Positions 5,948 through 13,094 are shown, counted from the first letter of the stretch. The stretch is 13,243 nucleotides of DNA from an uncultured Eggerthellaceae bacterium (GCA_934630905.1 CAKTXN010000048.1:1-13243), one strand, 5' to 3'. Notes: a model not told the origin generated them from the sequence alone. Numbers and translations are program-made.

Positions 5948-7432
5948 ATGCCAGAGCAGTTGCCCAAATATGAGTATGCAAACATCGACTTGAGTGATCC
6001 GGGTGCGTTGCTTAGATACGCAAAGAAGCTGGAAGGGCATACCTTTCGGGAAGTGCTTGACTTGGGGATTACGCCAGAGGGGTTGGCTGGTAAGACCGAA
6101 TACGATGACGTGGCGTTCAAAGGTGGTGTTGGAACCCTTATTGAAGAGCGCTACTTTGGTTATAAAGCGAATAGCGACGCCCATGCAGATTTCGCAAAAG
6201 CAGGCGTTGAACTTAAAACAACCTGCTTTGATACAAAAGAAGAAGGGTCTATTCGTGCAGGTGAGCGCCTTGTTTTGGGCATGATTGCCTACGATGAGAG
6301 CATCGAGGTAAGTCTTGAAGATTCGCATATGTGGGAAAAAGGCAGTAATGTTCTGCTTATTTACTATGGGCGAGATAAATCCATTAATAAATACGACCAG
6401 CGTATCGAATACGTAGTCCTTTTTACGCCGCCCGAATCGGATATGGCAATTATCCGCGAAGATTACGAGACTATTCAGCGCTACATCACTGAAGGTCGCG
6501 CGGATGAGCTCTCGGAATCGCTCACGCGTTATCTGGGTGCTTGTACAAAAGGCGCAACGCGTGAGAAGAGCATGCGAGACCAAAAGGTGTATGCGCCTGG
6601 TAAGTTAGCCCGCGGACGAGCATGGTGCTATAAGAACAGCTATATGAACTCTGTTCTCAATGACTATATCATCGGTTTCGATGGTGGCGAATCTATTGTC
6701 AAAGACCCAGCTCAGCTCCAAGGTCGCACGTTTGAAGAATTCGTCATCTCTCTTATTGAGCCCTATATTGGAATGCAAGATGTTGAAATTGCAAGAAGCG
6801 TTGGGCTTGAGACTAATCCTAGAAACAAGTCTTTTTGGAGGATGATAGCTTTTCGCATGCTTGGCCTTAGCAGCGAGGTGGCAAAAGAATTCGAGAAAGC
6901 AAACATTTCGGTACGCACGGTTCGCATAGAAGCGCGCGGTGCAGTGAAAGAGAGCTTTCCTCTGCCGCCTTTGAAGTTCATGAAGCTTGCGGCGGAAAAC
7001 GAATGGGAGGAAAGCGACCTTTACAATCGATTCGATGGAACACGCTATTTCTTTGTCGTATTCGAAGAGTCTGGCGATTCGTATCGGTTTAGGGGCGCGA
7101 AGTTTTGGTCGATGCCACGCTCGGATATCGATGGCCCGCTGCGTGAATGCTGGGAAAATGCTCGAGACAGAGTCCGTTCTGGTGTTAAGTTCACCAAAAA
7201 AGTTCAACGGTCGGGAAAAACTGTCATTTACAATAATTTGCCAGGTATGTCGGAAAATCCCGTCGCCCACGTTCGCCCGCATGCGCCCCTTTCTGCATAC
7301 AAGCTTGACGATGGAACGGTCATTGGAGATATCGAGAAACACGGCGACGAGTTGCCGGATGGGCAATGGATGACGAAGCAAAGTTTTTGGCTGAACAATG
7401 ACTATGTTTACGAAATCGTGAAAGACATTTGA
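5948..7432 (+). CDS. Sau3AI/MutH-family type II restriction endonuclease (predicted GATC)
   Basis: The 494-residue protein has the two-domain design and length of Sau3AI (about 490). The N-terminal MutH-like catalytic domain shows FKGGVGTLIEERYFGYKA at about 57-73 and DFAKAGVELKT at 81-91. D81, E88 and K90 form the D...ExK metal-binding core, and E66 is the conserved Glu of the GxxxE helix; MutH has the equivalent D...VELK. The C-terminal half repeats the fold, with RTFEEFVISLIEP and SVRTVRIEARG where the catalytic strand would be. RIEARG lacks the Lys, so this domain should bind a second site or act as an allosteric module, as known for Sau3AI. GGGGGAG precedes the ATG. The cognate methyltransferase follows 203 bp downstream. 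GATC specificity is inferred from the family. Confidence 0.9.
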   Translation: MPEQLPKYEYANIDLSDPGALLRYAKKLEGHTFREVLDLGITPEGLAGKTEYDDVAFKGGVGTLIEERYFGYKANSDAHADFAKAGVELKTTCFDTKEEGSIRAGERLVLGMIAYDESIEVSLEDSHMWEKGSNVLLIYYGRDKSINKYDQRIEYVVLFTPPESDMAIIREDYETIQRYITEGRADELSESLTRYLGACTKGATREKSMRDQKVYAPGKLARGRAWCYKNSYMNSVLNDYIIGFDGGESIVKDPAQLQGRTFEEFVISLIEPYIGMQDVEIARSVGLETNPRNKSFWRMIAFRMLGLSSEVAKEFEKANISVRTVRIEARGAVKESFPLPPLKFMKLAAENEWEESDLYNRFDGTRYFFVVFEESGDSYRFRGAKFWSMPRSDIDGPLRECWENARDRVRSGVKFTKKVQRSGKTVIYNNLPGMSENPVAHVRPHAPLSAYKLDDGTVIGDIEKHGDELPDGQWMTKQSFWLNNDYVYEIVKDI

Positions 7433-7635
7433 GCAGAGATCGCAGAGAGCTCATGCTGGTTTTGTCTCTAGCTTTTATTTAAGGCTTTTCTTAGGTGTCC
7501 AATTTGTTCCCCACATAAAATTGGCCAATGCTCGATTATGTTAAGAATCGATCTTGACGGGAAAGGTCGATTGATTGATCATGGGTAATCGGATAAAATA
7601 GCAAGTTCAAGAAATCGCGTTTTAAAGGGTATAAA
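7433..7635 (+). promoter_or_regulatory. Intergenic regulatory region of the methyltransferase gene
   Basis: A likely promoter is TTGATT (7571-7576), a 17-bp spacer, and TAAAAT (7594-7599). Overlapping its upstream part is an inverted repeat, AATCGATCTT (7546-7555) and AAGGTCGATT (7563-7572), with one G-U type mismatch. GATC occurs at 7550-7553 and again at 7577-7580, directly after the -35 box. These placements would allow control by the methyltransferase product or by methylation. A weak 7-bp inverted repeat (CCAATTT/AAATTGG, 7499-7524) lies upstream. Confidence 0.5.
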
Positions 7636-8910
7636 GTGGCTAAACATACCATCAAAGTAGCAGAGCTTTTTGCAGGCGTCGGCGGATTCCGCCTGGGTCT
7701 GGAGGGCTATCATTCAGACGAGCATCCGGAGTTCGATTTGCCTGCGGCTGGTCCCTTTGAGACAATTTGGGCAAACCAATGGGAGCCGCCTGGAACGCAG
7801 GGAAAACAGTTTGCCTGGCGTTGCTATGAGGAGCGTTTTGGTGCGGGTAGCTGCGTAAACGAGGACATCAATAAAGTTCTTGATGAATACGAAGCCGGAA
7901 CGCGTGAAATTCCCGATTTCGATTTGCTGGTAGGAGGCTTTCCCTGTCAGGACTACAGCGTGGCAAAACCTTTGAAGCACGCTGGTGGTATCGAGGGAAA
8001 AAAGGGTGTTCTATGGTGGGACATCTATCGTATGCTGCACCTGAAGAAGCCCAAGTATCTGCTTTTGGAGAACGTTGATCGCCTTTTGAAGAGTCCCGTG
8101 AAGCAACGCGGTCGCGATTTCGCGATTATTTTATCGTGCTTGGCGGACGAAGGGTATTCAGTGGAGTGGCGTGTAATTAACGCCGCCGATTACGGTATGC
8201 CGCAAAAGCGTCGCCGTGCCTATATCTTTGGCGTCAAAACTAGCGAGTCGTGGGATTTGAATCGGACTCTTCTTGAGACCGGTATCATGGCAAAGGCGTT
8301 CCCCGTTGTTGATGGTGTTTCTCGTCGTTCGGAACTCGATGTTTCGGGTGACCCTTATGATGTTAGCAAGTCGTTTGGGTTGGGAATGAAGGTATCGCCG
8401 TTCGAAAATGCAGGCGCTATGCAGGGTGGTCATGTTGTTACGTTCAAGGTCACACCTGATTTTGAAGGTGAGTTTTCTACGCTTGCCGATGTGGTTGTGC
8501 CCGACTCCGAGGTTCCTGAGCAGTTCTTCATTAAGGAGGAAGCGCTGCCTCGCTGGGAATATCAGCGTTCTGCGAAACGAGAGCCGCGCACGACATCGGA
8601 GGGCTTCGAGTATGTGTATACCGAAGGTGCCATGGCGTGGCCCGATCCGACTGATCGTCCTGCTCGCACTATCTTGACTGGCGAGGGCGGATCGGCGGCT
8701 AGCCGTTCGAAACACGCCATATTGGGCGATTCCGGTCGCATTCGTCGTTTGATTCCTGATGAGTTGGACCAGATTCAGATGTTTCCTAAAGGTTGGACCA
8801 ATACGGGTATGAGCGATGGCAATCGTGCTTTCTGCATGGGCAACGCGCTTGTGGTGGGCATTCCTCGCAAAATCGGTGCCGAGATTGCACGAATAAACGA
8901 TGCGGGCTAA
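7636..8910 (+). CDS. DNA cytosine-C5 methyltransferase (Dcm/M.Sau3AI-like)
   Basis: This 424-residue protein starts at GTG 7636, six bases after AAAGGG. All core m5C motifs are present in order: SAM-binding motif I VAELFAGVGGFRLGLE at about 8-23; motif IV GGFPCQDYSVA with catalytic Cys104; motif VI LLLENVDRLL at about 142-151; and motif VIII YGMPQKRRRAYIFGV at about 186-200. A target-recognition region of roughly 120 residues follows, then motif IX RPARTILTGEGG and motif X NRAFCMGNALVV near the end. The length fits M.Sau3AI (412 residues). It transfers methyl groups to cytosine C5 and should protect GATC from the adjacent endonuclease. It has its own promoter region, which is typical for systems in which methylation must precede restriction. 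Specificity is inferred from the partner. Confidence 0.92.
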   Translation: MAKHTIKVAELFAGVGGFRLGLEGYHSDEHPEFDLPAAGPFETIWANQWEPPGTQGKQFAWRCYEERFGAGSCVNEDINKVLDEYEAGTREIPDFDLLVGGFPCQDYSVAKPLKHAGGIEGKKGVLWWDIYRMLHLKKPKYLLLENVDRLLKSPVKQRGRDFAIILSCLADEGYSVEWRVINAADYGMPQKRRRAYIFGVKTSESWDLNRTLLETGIMAKAFPVVDGVSRRSELDVSGDPYDVSKSFGLGMKVSPFENAGAMQGGHVVTFKVTPDFEGEFSTLADVVVPDSEVPEQFFIKEEALPRWEYQRSAKREPRTTSEGFEYVYTEGAMAWPDPTDRPARTILTGEGGSAASRSKHAILGDSGRIRRLIPDELDQIQMFPKGWTNTGMSDGNRAFCMGNALVVGIPRKIGAEIARINDAG

Positions 8911-8933
8911 AGGGGATTGCCTCTAGCCCGCAT
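8900..8933 (+). repeat. 10-bp inverted repeat at the end of the methyltransferase gene
   Basis: ATGCGGGCTA (8900-8909, overlapping the stop codon) and TAGCCCGCAT (8924-8933) pair perfectly around 14 bases. There is no T-run, so it is more likely a 3'-end stabilising hairpin placed before the real terminator. Confidence 0.5.
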
Positions 8934-8963
8934 TCGCGCTGGTTCGTTTCGGTTTTCTCGCAA

Positions 8964-8999
8964 AAAAATGGGTGCTGACTTGTGTCGGCACCCATTTTT
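8964..8999. terminator. Bidirectional intrinsic terminator
   Basis: AAAAATGGGTGCTGAC pairs with GTCGGCACCCATTTTT (one G-U) around a TTGT loop, a 16-bp stem with A- and T-runs on both ends. It sits between the plus-strand methyltransferase gene and the convergent HIRAN gene and can serve both. Confidence 0.85.
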
Positions 9000-9054
9000 A
9001 CCCACTTTTGTTCTGGGATTCTTGATTTTGCCCTGTAGGGCAGTCTTCAATCCC

Positions 9055-9381
9055 TTACCGCTTGTCTTTCAAATACAGTTTCACGCGGACTTGCTCGCGC
9101 GGGTCGGCTTTCTTGTTGCGTTGGACAACCTTGCAGCGCACCACGTCTTTGTGCCCGAAGAAGAGCAGCTGCGCAAGCAGGGAGTTTTTATCGCGCGGCA
9201 CGTATCCCAGGTGTACGCCCTTGTACTTAATCGCAACGGCGTTGGGGTCGTAAGGATTGTCGAATTCGGGCACCAGGTCCAGCTTCGTGCCAACTTCCAG
9301 TTTGTCCAAAACGTCGGCGCCATCGTGGTATTGGAATCCGGCAATCAGGAATTGATCGATTTGCTTAGTGGGTTCGTACAT
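9055..9381 (-). CDS. HIRAN-domain protein
   Basis: The start is ATG 9381, with AAGGAG seven bases upstream, giving 108 residues. A longer frame up to 9489 lacks a ribosome-binding site. Nearly the whole protein is one HIRAN domain (PF08797): FLIAGFQYHDG at about 11-21, VLDKLEVGTKLDLVPE, the signature DNPYDPNAVAIKYKG at 41-55, LGYVPRDKNSLLAQLL at 58-73, then a final strand QVRVKLYLKDKR. HIRAN domains bind DNA ends or damaged and stalled-fork DNA when fused to helicases, and stand-alone copies are common in bacteria, where their role is not established. The gene ends at the shared terminator opposite the methyltransferase gene. Confidence 0.88.
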   Translation of the reverse strand: MYEPTKQIDQFLIAGFQYHDGADVLDKLEVGTKLDLVPEFDNPYDPNAVAIKYKGVHLGYVPRDKNSLLAQLLFFGHKDVVRCKVVQRNKKADPREQVRVKLYLKDKR

Positions 9382-9532
9382 TGCTATCTCCTTTTCTTTG
9401 AGGATGTTGATAGCATGATAATCTGCACATACCCTTGAGCGTGTCCGAAGAAAAGTACAGGTATAAAATTTATTGCAATTTTTGAGCATCCTTCGCGCGT
9501 CTGCGAACGCTATTGTGCGCTGCGCGATGGCG

Positions 9533-9991
9533 CTACCAGTTACAGATGGTCAGCCCCTGACCGTCGCGATAGCTGCCAAGTGCGATGCGGATAATATCAA
9601 CCATCCAGCCAAGGCCCAAAAGCCCGAACGTGAAAAGGTAAACAATGCCCGTTGCAATTTGCCCCGCGTAGAAGCGATGCACGCCAAAATATCCCAAGAA
9701 CACGGCCAACAAGAGTGCGACCAGGCGCGATTTGCGGGAGACGTCTGCGTTTGCGTTGTTCGTTGCGGCGTACGCAAAAGCCGCCTGCGCGTTGTTGTTT
9801 GCTGCGAAGCCGCGATTAAAAGCACTTTGATCGGCGGAATCGTTGTCTGCGGATCCGTAGAAATTATTGATGATGACAACTTTGGCGTCGTCGTCAGACG
9901 CAAAGTGCGTGCCGCAATATTCGCAAAACTTTCCCGTGATAACAGCACCGCAGTTGGGGCATTTAGAAATGCCATCTTCTGATTTCCGCAT
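9533..9991 (-). CDS. Zinc-ribbon and TM2-domain membrane protein
   Basis: The start is ATG 9991, eight bases after AAGGAG, giving 152 residues. The N-terminus is a short zinc ribbon, CPNCG...FCEYCG, with Cys 11, 14, 23 and 26. An Asn/Ala-rich low-complexity linker follows (about 47-83). The C-terminal TM2 domain (PF05154) has SRLVALLLAVFLGYFGVHRF at 88-107 and YAGQIATGIVYLFTFGLLGL, two membrane helices joined by the GVHRFYAG turn, then WMVDIIRIALG. TM2 proteins of this layout are widespread, and their function in bacteria is unknown. It lies 151 bp upstream of the HIRAN gene on the same strand but with its own spacing, so joint transcription is possible but not shown. Confidence 0.9.
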   Translation of the reverse strand: MRKSEDGISKCPNCGAVITGKFCEYCGTHFASDDDAKVVIINNFYGSADNDSADQSAFNRGFAANNNAQAAFAYAATNNANADVSRKSRLVALLLAVFLGYFGVHRFYAGQIATGIVYLFTFGLLGLGWMVDIIRIALGSYRDGQGLTICNW

Positions 9992-10172
9992 TGATTCTCC
10001 TTGAAACGCAAACAACGCTGCAAATTATACCGCCACGCAATGCTTTCCTGCGAAGGATTTGATAGGTACCGTTCATGAAAAGAACGAGCTTATCTTTATG
10101 GCGACAATAGAATAAAATTTGTCCAACAGCTTTTCTCAAGCTTTTAGCTAAACTCTACTCAAGGAGTACGTC

Positions 10173-10934
10173 ATGTCTTTGCTTGGTTTCATCAAAGGGG
10201 AGTCTCCGGGATTCATCGAGAGCATACCGCATGTTCTTAAGGGCAAAGGGCATTATGGGGAGTATCTGACGGAATATGCTTTGGGGCATGATAACCTGCC
10301 GGGTCGACTTGAGACGTATTCCAATGTATTGGTGCCTCGCAAGGGGGTAACGTCCACATCGGAAATCGATGTTCTGATGTTGCATGAAAAGGGAATCTTC
10401 CTGTTCGAATCGAAAAACTATTCTGGTTGGATCTTCGGTTCGGAAAAGCAGCAAAACTGGACGGTGAGCCTTAAGGGTGGTCGTAAAGAACATTTCTATA
10501 ACCCCATCAAGCAAAACGCCGCCCATGTAAGGGCGCTGGCAAAATGGCTTGACCAGCCGGAAAGCGTTTTTCGTTCGTACATTGTGTTCTCCGAGCGTTG
10601 CGAGTTAAAAAAGGTTCCCGACGACACAGAGCTCTTTTGCGTGCTTCGTCGTCAGAACTTGGTAAGAATGATGAAAAAAGACCTTGCATCACGCTCCGTT
10701 CTTTTTGATGAGAAGGCGTTTGAGGAAATCAAAAGACAACTCGATAGTCTTTCGGAGGCATCGACAAGAGAGGCGCGCGAGGAGCATATCGAAGAAGCAA
10801 AGAAAGTTGCCGCGGGTGTGGTATGCCCACGTTGCGGAGCTGACCTTGTTGAGCGCCAGCGGAAATCCGATGGGCATACGTTTGTTGCGTGCAGCGCATT
10901 TCCGAAATGCCGATATGCTCGCGATGAATGGTAG
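10173..10934 (+). CDS. NERD nuclease-related protein with topoisomerase-type zinc finger
   Basis: The ATG at 10173 follows AAGGAG by seven bases, and the protein has 253 residues. Residues about 25-145 form a NERD domain (PF08378): a GEY helix near 29-31, SEIDVLMLHEKGIFLFESKN at 63-82 with D66, E79 and K81 as the D...ExK nuclease-type core, then WTVSLKGGRKEHFYNP and QNAAHVRAL. The C-terminal CPRCGADLVERQ...CSAFPKC (Cys 218, 221, 240, 246) is a zinc finger of the type at the end of bacterial topoisomerase I. NERD proteins are predicted nucleases in DNA processing, and the NERD plus zinc-finger fusion is a known layout. A charged helical linker (about 180-212) joins the two. It is monocistronic and convergent with the gene at 11278. 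Confidence 0.88.
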   Translation: MSLLGFIKGESPGFIESIPHVLKGKGHYGEYLTEYALGHDNLPGRLETYSNVLVPRKGVTSTSEIDVLMLHEKGIFLFESKNYSGWIFGSEKQQNWTVSLKGGRKEHFYNPIKQNAAHVRALAKWLDQPESVFRSYIVFSERCELKKVPDDTELFCVLRRQNLVRMMKKDLASRSVLFDEKAFEEIKRQLDSLSEASTREAREEHIEEAKKVAAGVVCPRCGADLVERQRKSDGHTFVACSAFPKCRYARDEW

Positions 10935-11277
10935 CTACGGCATCGCCTGATGCTCCCATAGGTTGCTTTTTGGGTAGAGAAATTAAGTCCTATAGTTCTA
11001 TATTGTCGAAAAAAGGCCTCCAGATTCGAAGTTGTGATAGGTTGGAAGTAGGTTGGGGTCGTAAATTTGGACATTTTTCGACGAAAGCTCTGTCCCCTAT
11101 AAATGCGCTTTAGTAAAACCCCAGTTCAAACGCTTGCAGGCGAATAGGATTTTTTATCCGCTGAACGCGCAAAGGTTTCAAGGTACTTCCAACCTATCAC
11201 AACTTCGAATTTCACGCTGTTTTTTCAACAACATGACCCGGACCGAGTGAAGTTGGACTGCTTTGTGTCGCTATGCC
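10935..11277. other. Convergent non-coding gap holding an inverted-repeat element
   Basis: No gene is supported. Most of the gap is the 187-bp element with 27-bp perfect ends described separately. A further 9-bp inverted pair (GTCGAAAAA at 11005 and TTTTTCGAC at 11074-11082) crosses its left edge. Confidence 0.5.
11024..11210. mobile_element. 187-bp element with perfect 27-bp inverted ends (MITE-like or structured)
   Basis: The left end (11024-11050) begins ATTCGAAGTTGTGATAGG and continues TTGGAAGTA. The right end (11184-11210) is its exact reverse complement, starting TACTTCCAACCTATCACAAC. The 133-bp interior has no gene. It carries a TATAAA (plus strand, about 11098) and, on the minus strand, TTGAAA with a 17-bp spacer and GATAAA, so promoters are conceivable. 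I see no clear target-site duplication and no transposase. It sits between two converging genes, so a non-autonomous transposon, a long terminator-like hairpin or an invertible segment are all possible. Confidence 0.55.
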
Positions 11278-11556
11278 CTATGCCAACATATCGTTGGATT
11301 CGAATTCCTGGTTGAATTTGTTGCCGATCGCGACGCTTACCTTTGCTAGGTATTCCAGGTACGCTTGGTACATAACATCGGGGGATGGGTGAATATTCCA
11401 ACCGTCCCCGCTGAAAATCAGCTCGCGTTTCTGGAAATCGATGCAGTTCTTTTCAAAATTTTGAATGAAATCAAGCAGCTCGTCGCGTTCTTTAATAAGG
11501 TTTTGCAGGCTGTCGTTTTTAAGTTTTTCAGCGTACGCTTCAGGTGAAATCATCAT
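11278..11556 (-). CDS. Small helical hypothetical protein
   Basis: This 92-residue protein starts at ATG 11556 with AAGGAAGGA upstream (about 9 bases away); a second ATG at 11553 is also possible. SPEAYAEKLKNDSLQNLIKE and LLDFIQNFEKN suggest a helical hairpin or coiled coil over the first half, followed by a segment with IHPSPD and a final helix, YQAYLEYLAKVSVAIGNKF. The arrangement recalls small uncharacterised helical proteins of Firmicutes and Actinobacteria that start with SPE-Y, but I cannot name a family. Its start overlaps the stop codon of the 48-codon frame upstream by four bases (ATGA), which suggests translational coupling if that frame is real. Confidence 0.65.
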   Translation of the reverse strand: MMISPEAYAEKLKNDSLQNLIKERDELLDFIQNFEKNCIDFQKRELIFSGDGWNIHPSPDVMYQAYLEYLAKVSVAIGNKFNQEFESNDMLA

Positions 11557-11699
11557 GGTTTACGTTCCTTCCTTGCGCGGTATAGGGCTCGGGGAATCGT
11601 TTGCTTGCGATCCCGTTTTCCCGCTTGCCCAGGTTTTATGTTGAAATTGAATTTAGGATAGCCCATTGTAAAAAATCTCCTGTCCGTTTTTTGGTACAT
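11553..11699 (-). CDS. Short ORF upstream of the helical protein, related to the leader at 13196
   Basis: ATG 11699 opens 48 codons that begin MYQKTDRRFFTMGYPKFNFN and end, very basic, in RARKERKP with a TGA that overlaps the next start codon. The first 20 residues match the leader at 13196 (MSQKTDKLVFEKEYPGFSFS) at M-QKTD, F, YP-F-F, and several shared residues use different synonymous codons (TAT/TAC, CCT/CCC, TTC/TTT). That pattern favours selection on the peptide. No ribosome-binding site is visible. The ATG lies 18 bases after a -10-like CATAAG, so the transcript leader would be very short. Function unknown; it could also be an upstream regulatory reading frame. Confidence 0.45.
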   Translation of the reverse strand: MYQKTDRRFFTMGYPKFNFNIKPGQAGKRDRKQTIPRALYRARKERKP

Positions 11700-11728
11700 A
11701 CTGGTGATTTTTGGACACTTATGACATC

Positions 11729-11743
11729 TGAAAAGGGAAAACG
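11729..11743 (-). promoter_or_regulatory. Shared 15-bp regulatory motif, copy 1
   Basis: CGTTTTCCCTTTTCA (minus strand) is identical to the copy at 13226-13240. In both places it is exactly 29 bases before the leader ATG and 5 bases before a -10-like hexamer (CATAAG here). It takes the place of a -35 region or is an activator site. Confidence 0.5.
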
Positions 11744-11820
11744 CTACGATTATCACCAACATGAAACGCGCCAATGCGGTCGAGAATGCATGAAGCTGGT
11801 CTCCGCACCTGTTCGCAAAT

Positions 11821-11828
11821 GGTATAAT
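11821..11828 (+). promoter_or_regulatory. Extended -10 promoter of the toxin-antitoxin operon
   Basis: TGG-TATAAT (from 11820) is an extended -10 box with no recognisable -35, 29 bp before the antitoxin ATG. AAGGAAGGAG (11840-11849) is a strong ribosome-binding site. Confidence 0.6.
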
Positions 11829-11856
11829 TAGGCCACCTTAAGGAAGGAGACGTATC

Positions 11857-12114
11857 ATGCAGACGTGCGTACCCGTTAAAGACCTCAAAGACACTGCATC
11901 GTTTGCGAGAAAGGTTGAGCAAGCGTCCGGTCCAATCACCGTTACGAAGAACGGCTACGAGGTGTTTTATGCGCTTCGACCTGATTATTACGAAGCGCTT
12001 CAACAAGAGGCCGCGAAAGCCCAGTTGCTCTCGCGCATCATGCTTGCAGAGCAAGAAATCGACTCCGGCGATTATGTGGATGTGTTCGAGTTCTTGGATA
12101 AGTCCGAGGCATAA
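11857..12114 (+). CDS. Phd/YefM-family antitoxin
   Basis: The protein has 85 residues. VPVKDLKDTASFARKVEQAS and GPITVTKNGYEVFYALRPDY are the N-terminal Phd/YefM DNA-binding fold, in which a short strand-helix region dimerises and binds the operator. The C-terminal half is helical and acidic (AEQEIDSGDYVDVFEFLDK) and would wrap the toxin. Two bases separate its stop codon from the toxin start, a standard antitoxin-first operon. By analogy with the family it should repress its own promoter, alone and with the toxin. Confidence 0.88.
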   Translation: MQTCVPVKDLKDTASFARKVEQASGPITVTKNGYEVFYALRPDYYEALQQEAAKAQLLSRIMLAEQEIDSGDYVDVFEFLDKSEA

Positions 12115-12116
12115 AA

Positions 12117-12419
12117 ATGGCTAAAGTGGTCATCACCAAAACGGCGCAGCTGGAATACTTGAGCATCGTGAATTACTTGGAAGGAGCGCTTGGAAGTTCC
12201 CAAGCGGCTCATAACTTTAAACAAGAGTTCAGGGTGCAGATGATGCAGCTGCGTGATATGCCCGAGCTATTCAGCGTGAGCGCTATGCCCGAGCTGGCGG
12301 CAAAAGGCTACCGAATTGTGCATATAAATAATTATCTTGCAGTTTACAAATTAAAAGGCGACACCGTCTACGTTGCTCACGTGTTCCATCAATCGCAAAA
12401 CTATGCAAGGTATGTCTAA
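12117..12419 (+). CDS. RelE/ParE-superfamily toxin
   Basis: The 100-residue protein starts MAKVVITKTAQLEYLSIVNY, continues through two helices, with QAAHNFKQEFRVQMMQLRDM, and ends with the family's final strands, GYRIVHINNYLAVYKLKG and VYVAHVFHQSQNYARYV. Family members are either ribosome-dependent mRNA interferases (RelE) or gyrase poisons (ParE). The pattern of ParE_toxin (PF05016) fits, but the sequence alone does not decide the target. Directly downstream of, and co-transcribed with, the Phd/YefM antitoxin. No truncation is visible. Confidence 0.88.
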   Translation: MAKVVITKTAQLEYLSIVNYLEGALGSSQAAHNFKQEFRVQMMQLRDMPELFSVSAMPELAAKGYRIVHINNYLAVYKLKGDTVYVAHVFHQSQNYARYV

Positions 12420-12431
12420 TGGAAACGGAAA

Positions 12432-12451
12432 CGCCGCACTTGCATGCGGCG
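12432..12451 (+). terminator. Small hairpin after the toxin gene
   Basis: CGCCGCA (12432-12438) pairs with TGCGGCG (12445-12451) around a 6-base loop, 12 bp after the toxin stop codon. There is no T-run (GCCCCCTGCC follows), so it is a weak terminator at best. Confidence 0.35.
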
Positions 12452-12480
12452 CCCCCTGCCTATTCGATTAGAAGCCTTCT

Positions 12481-13094
12481 TTAATCATCAAGATGATCGA
12501 CGGCGTATTGCGCTTCTTCTTCGGTGAATTGTTCGCCGTATTGGCTAATTAGCTGGTCATATACGGCACTTTTCGACATGTTCATGTTCTTGTAGTAAGA
12601 CTTGGCTTTCGCAAGAGCGTTCTGGTTCCAGTCGGCCTTAACGTGGTCAATTGCGTACTGAGCTGCATCTTCGGGGAAGCCTTCGCCTCTGATAACGCCG
12701 TGGCAAGGCCCGCTTGGCTTTCCTGGGTGTATTTGGCAAGCGTATCGGGGTCAAAGTTCATATATTGGTCGTAAACGGCTTGCAGTGTTGACTTATCAAC
12801 GGTCTTGCTTGCCACCTGGGAAGATGATGCGCTTGAGCTCGATCCCGATGTTTGCGATTCGCCACCGTTGCCGAATGAGCCAATGATTCCCAGTACAAGA
12901 ATGATTACGACAACAATAAACCATTTTCTCTTATAGAAAGGCTTGTCTTTAGACGCTGCCTTTCTATCGGCTTGCAGGATTGAAGTCTGTGCGAGTTGCG
13001 GTTCGGGTGTTCTGGTTGCGGTATCCGCTCCGCAATTCGGGCAAAATCTCGAATTTTCGGAATACTCGCTTCCGCAGTGATTGCATGTTGGCAT
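12481..13094 (-). pseudogene. Zinc-ribbon, single-TM, Ltp-domain protein, frameshifted
   Basis: From ATG 13094, preceded by GGAGGAG, the protein starts with a zinc ribbon, CNHCG...FCPNCG. A polar linker follows, then a membrane helix (WFIVVVIILVLGIIGSFG, about 59-76) and a Ser-rich stretch. The frame then continues through YDQYMNFDPDTLAKYTQ to about 12695 and veers off to a stop at 12582. Moving the frame by one base near 12690-12698 (one base lost) gives GEGFPEDAAQYAIDHVKADW and NQNALAKAKSYYKNMNMSKS, then a second YDQLISQYGEQFTEEEAQYA and a stop at 12481. These are Ltp-type (PF07553) repeats; the repaired protein has 204 residues. Ltp proteins of prophages block DNA injection by other phages. 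Here the zinc ribbon replaces a lipoprotein signal. As it stands, the Ltp repeats would not be made. Confidence 0.8.

Noticed and set aside
5311..6120. 269-codon minus-strand frame across the ATPase and Nudix stubs
   Set aside because: It is antisense to recognisable remnants and to the start of the endonuclease gene; no family resemblance.
6605..7381. Long minus-strand frame inside the endonuclease gene
   Set aside because: It is a shadow of the well-supported Sau3AI-family gene on the plus strand.
8158..8715. Long minus-strand frame inside the methyltransferase gene
   Set aside because: It is antisense to conserved methyltransferase motifs and has no identifiable domain.
11024..11210. Retron-type RNA
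   Set aside because: No reverse transcriptase gene is nearby, and the 27-bp end pairing is longer than the short end pairing usual in retron RNAs.
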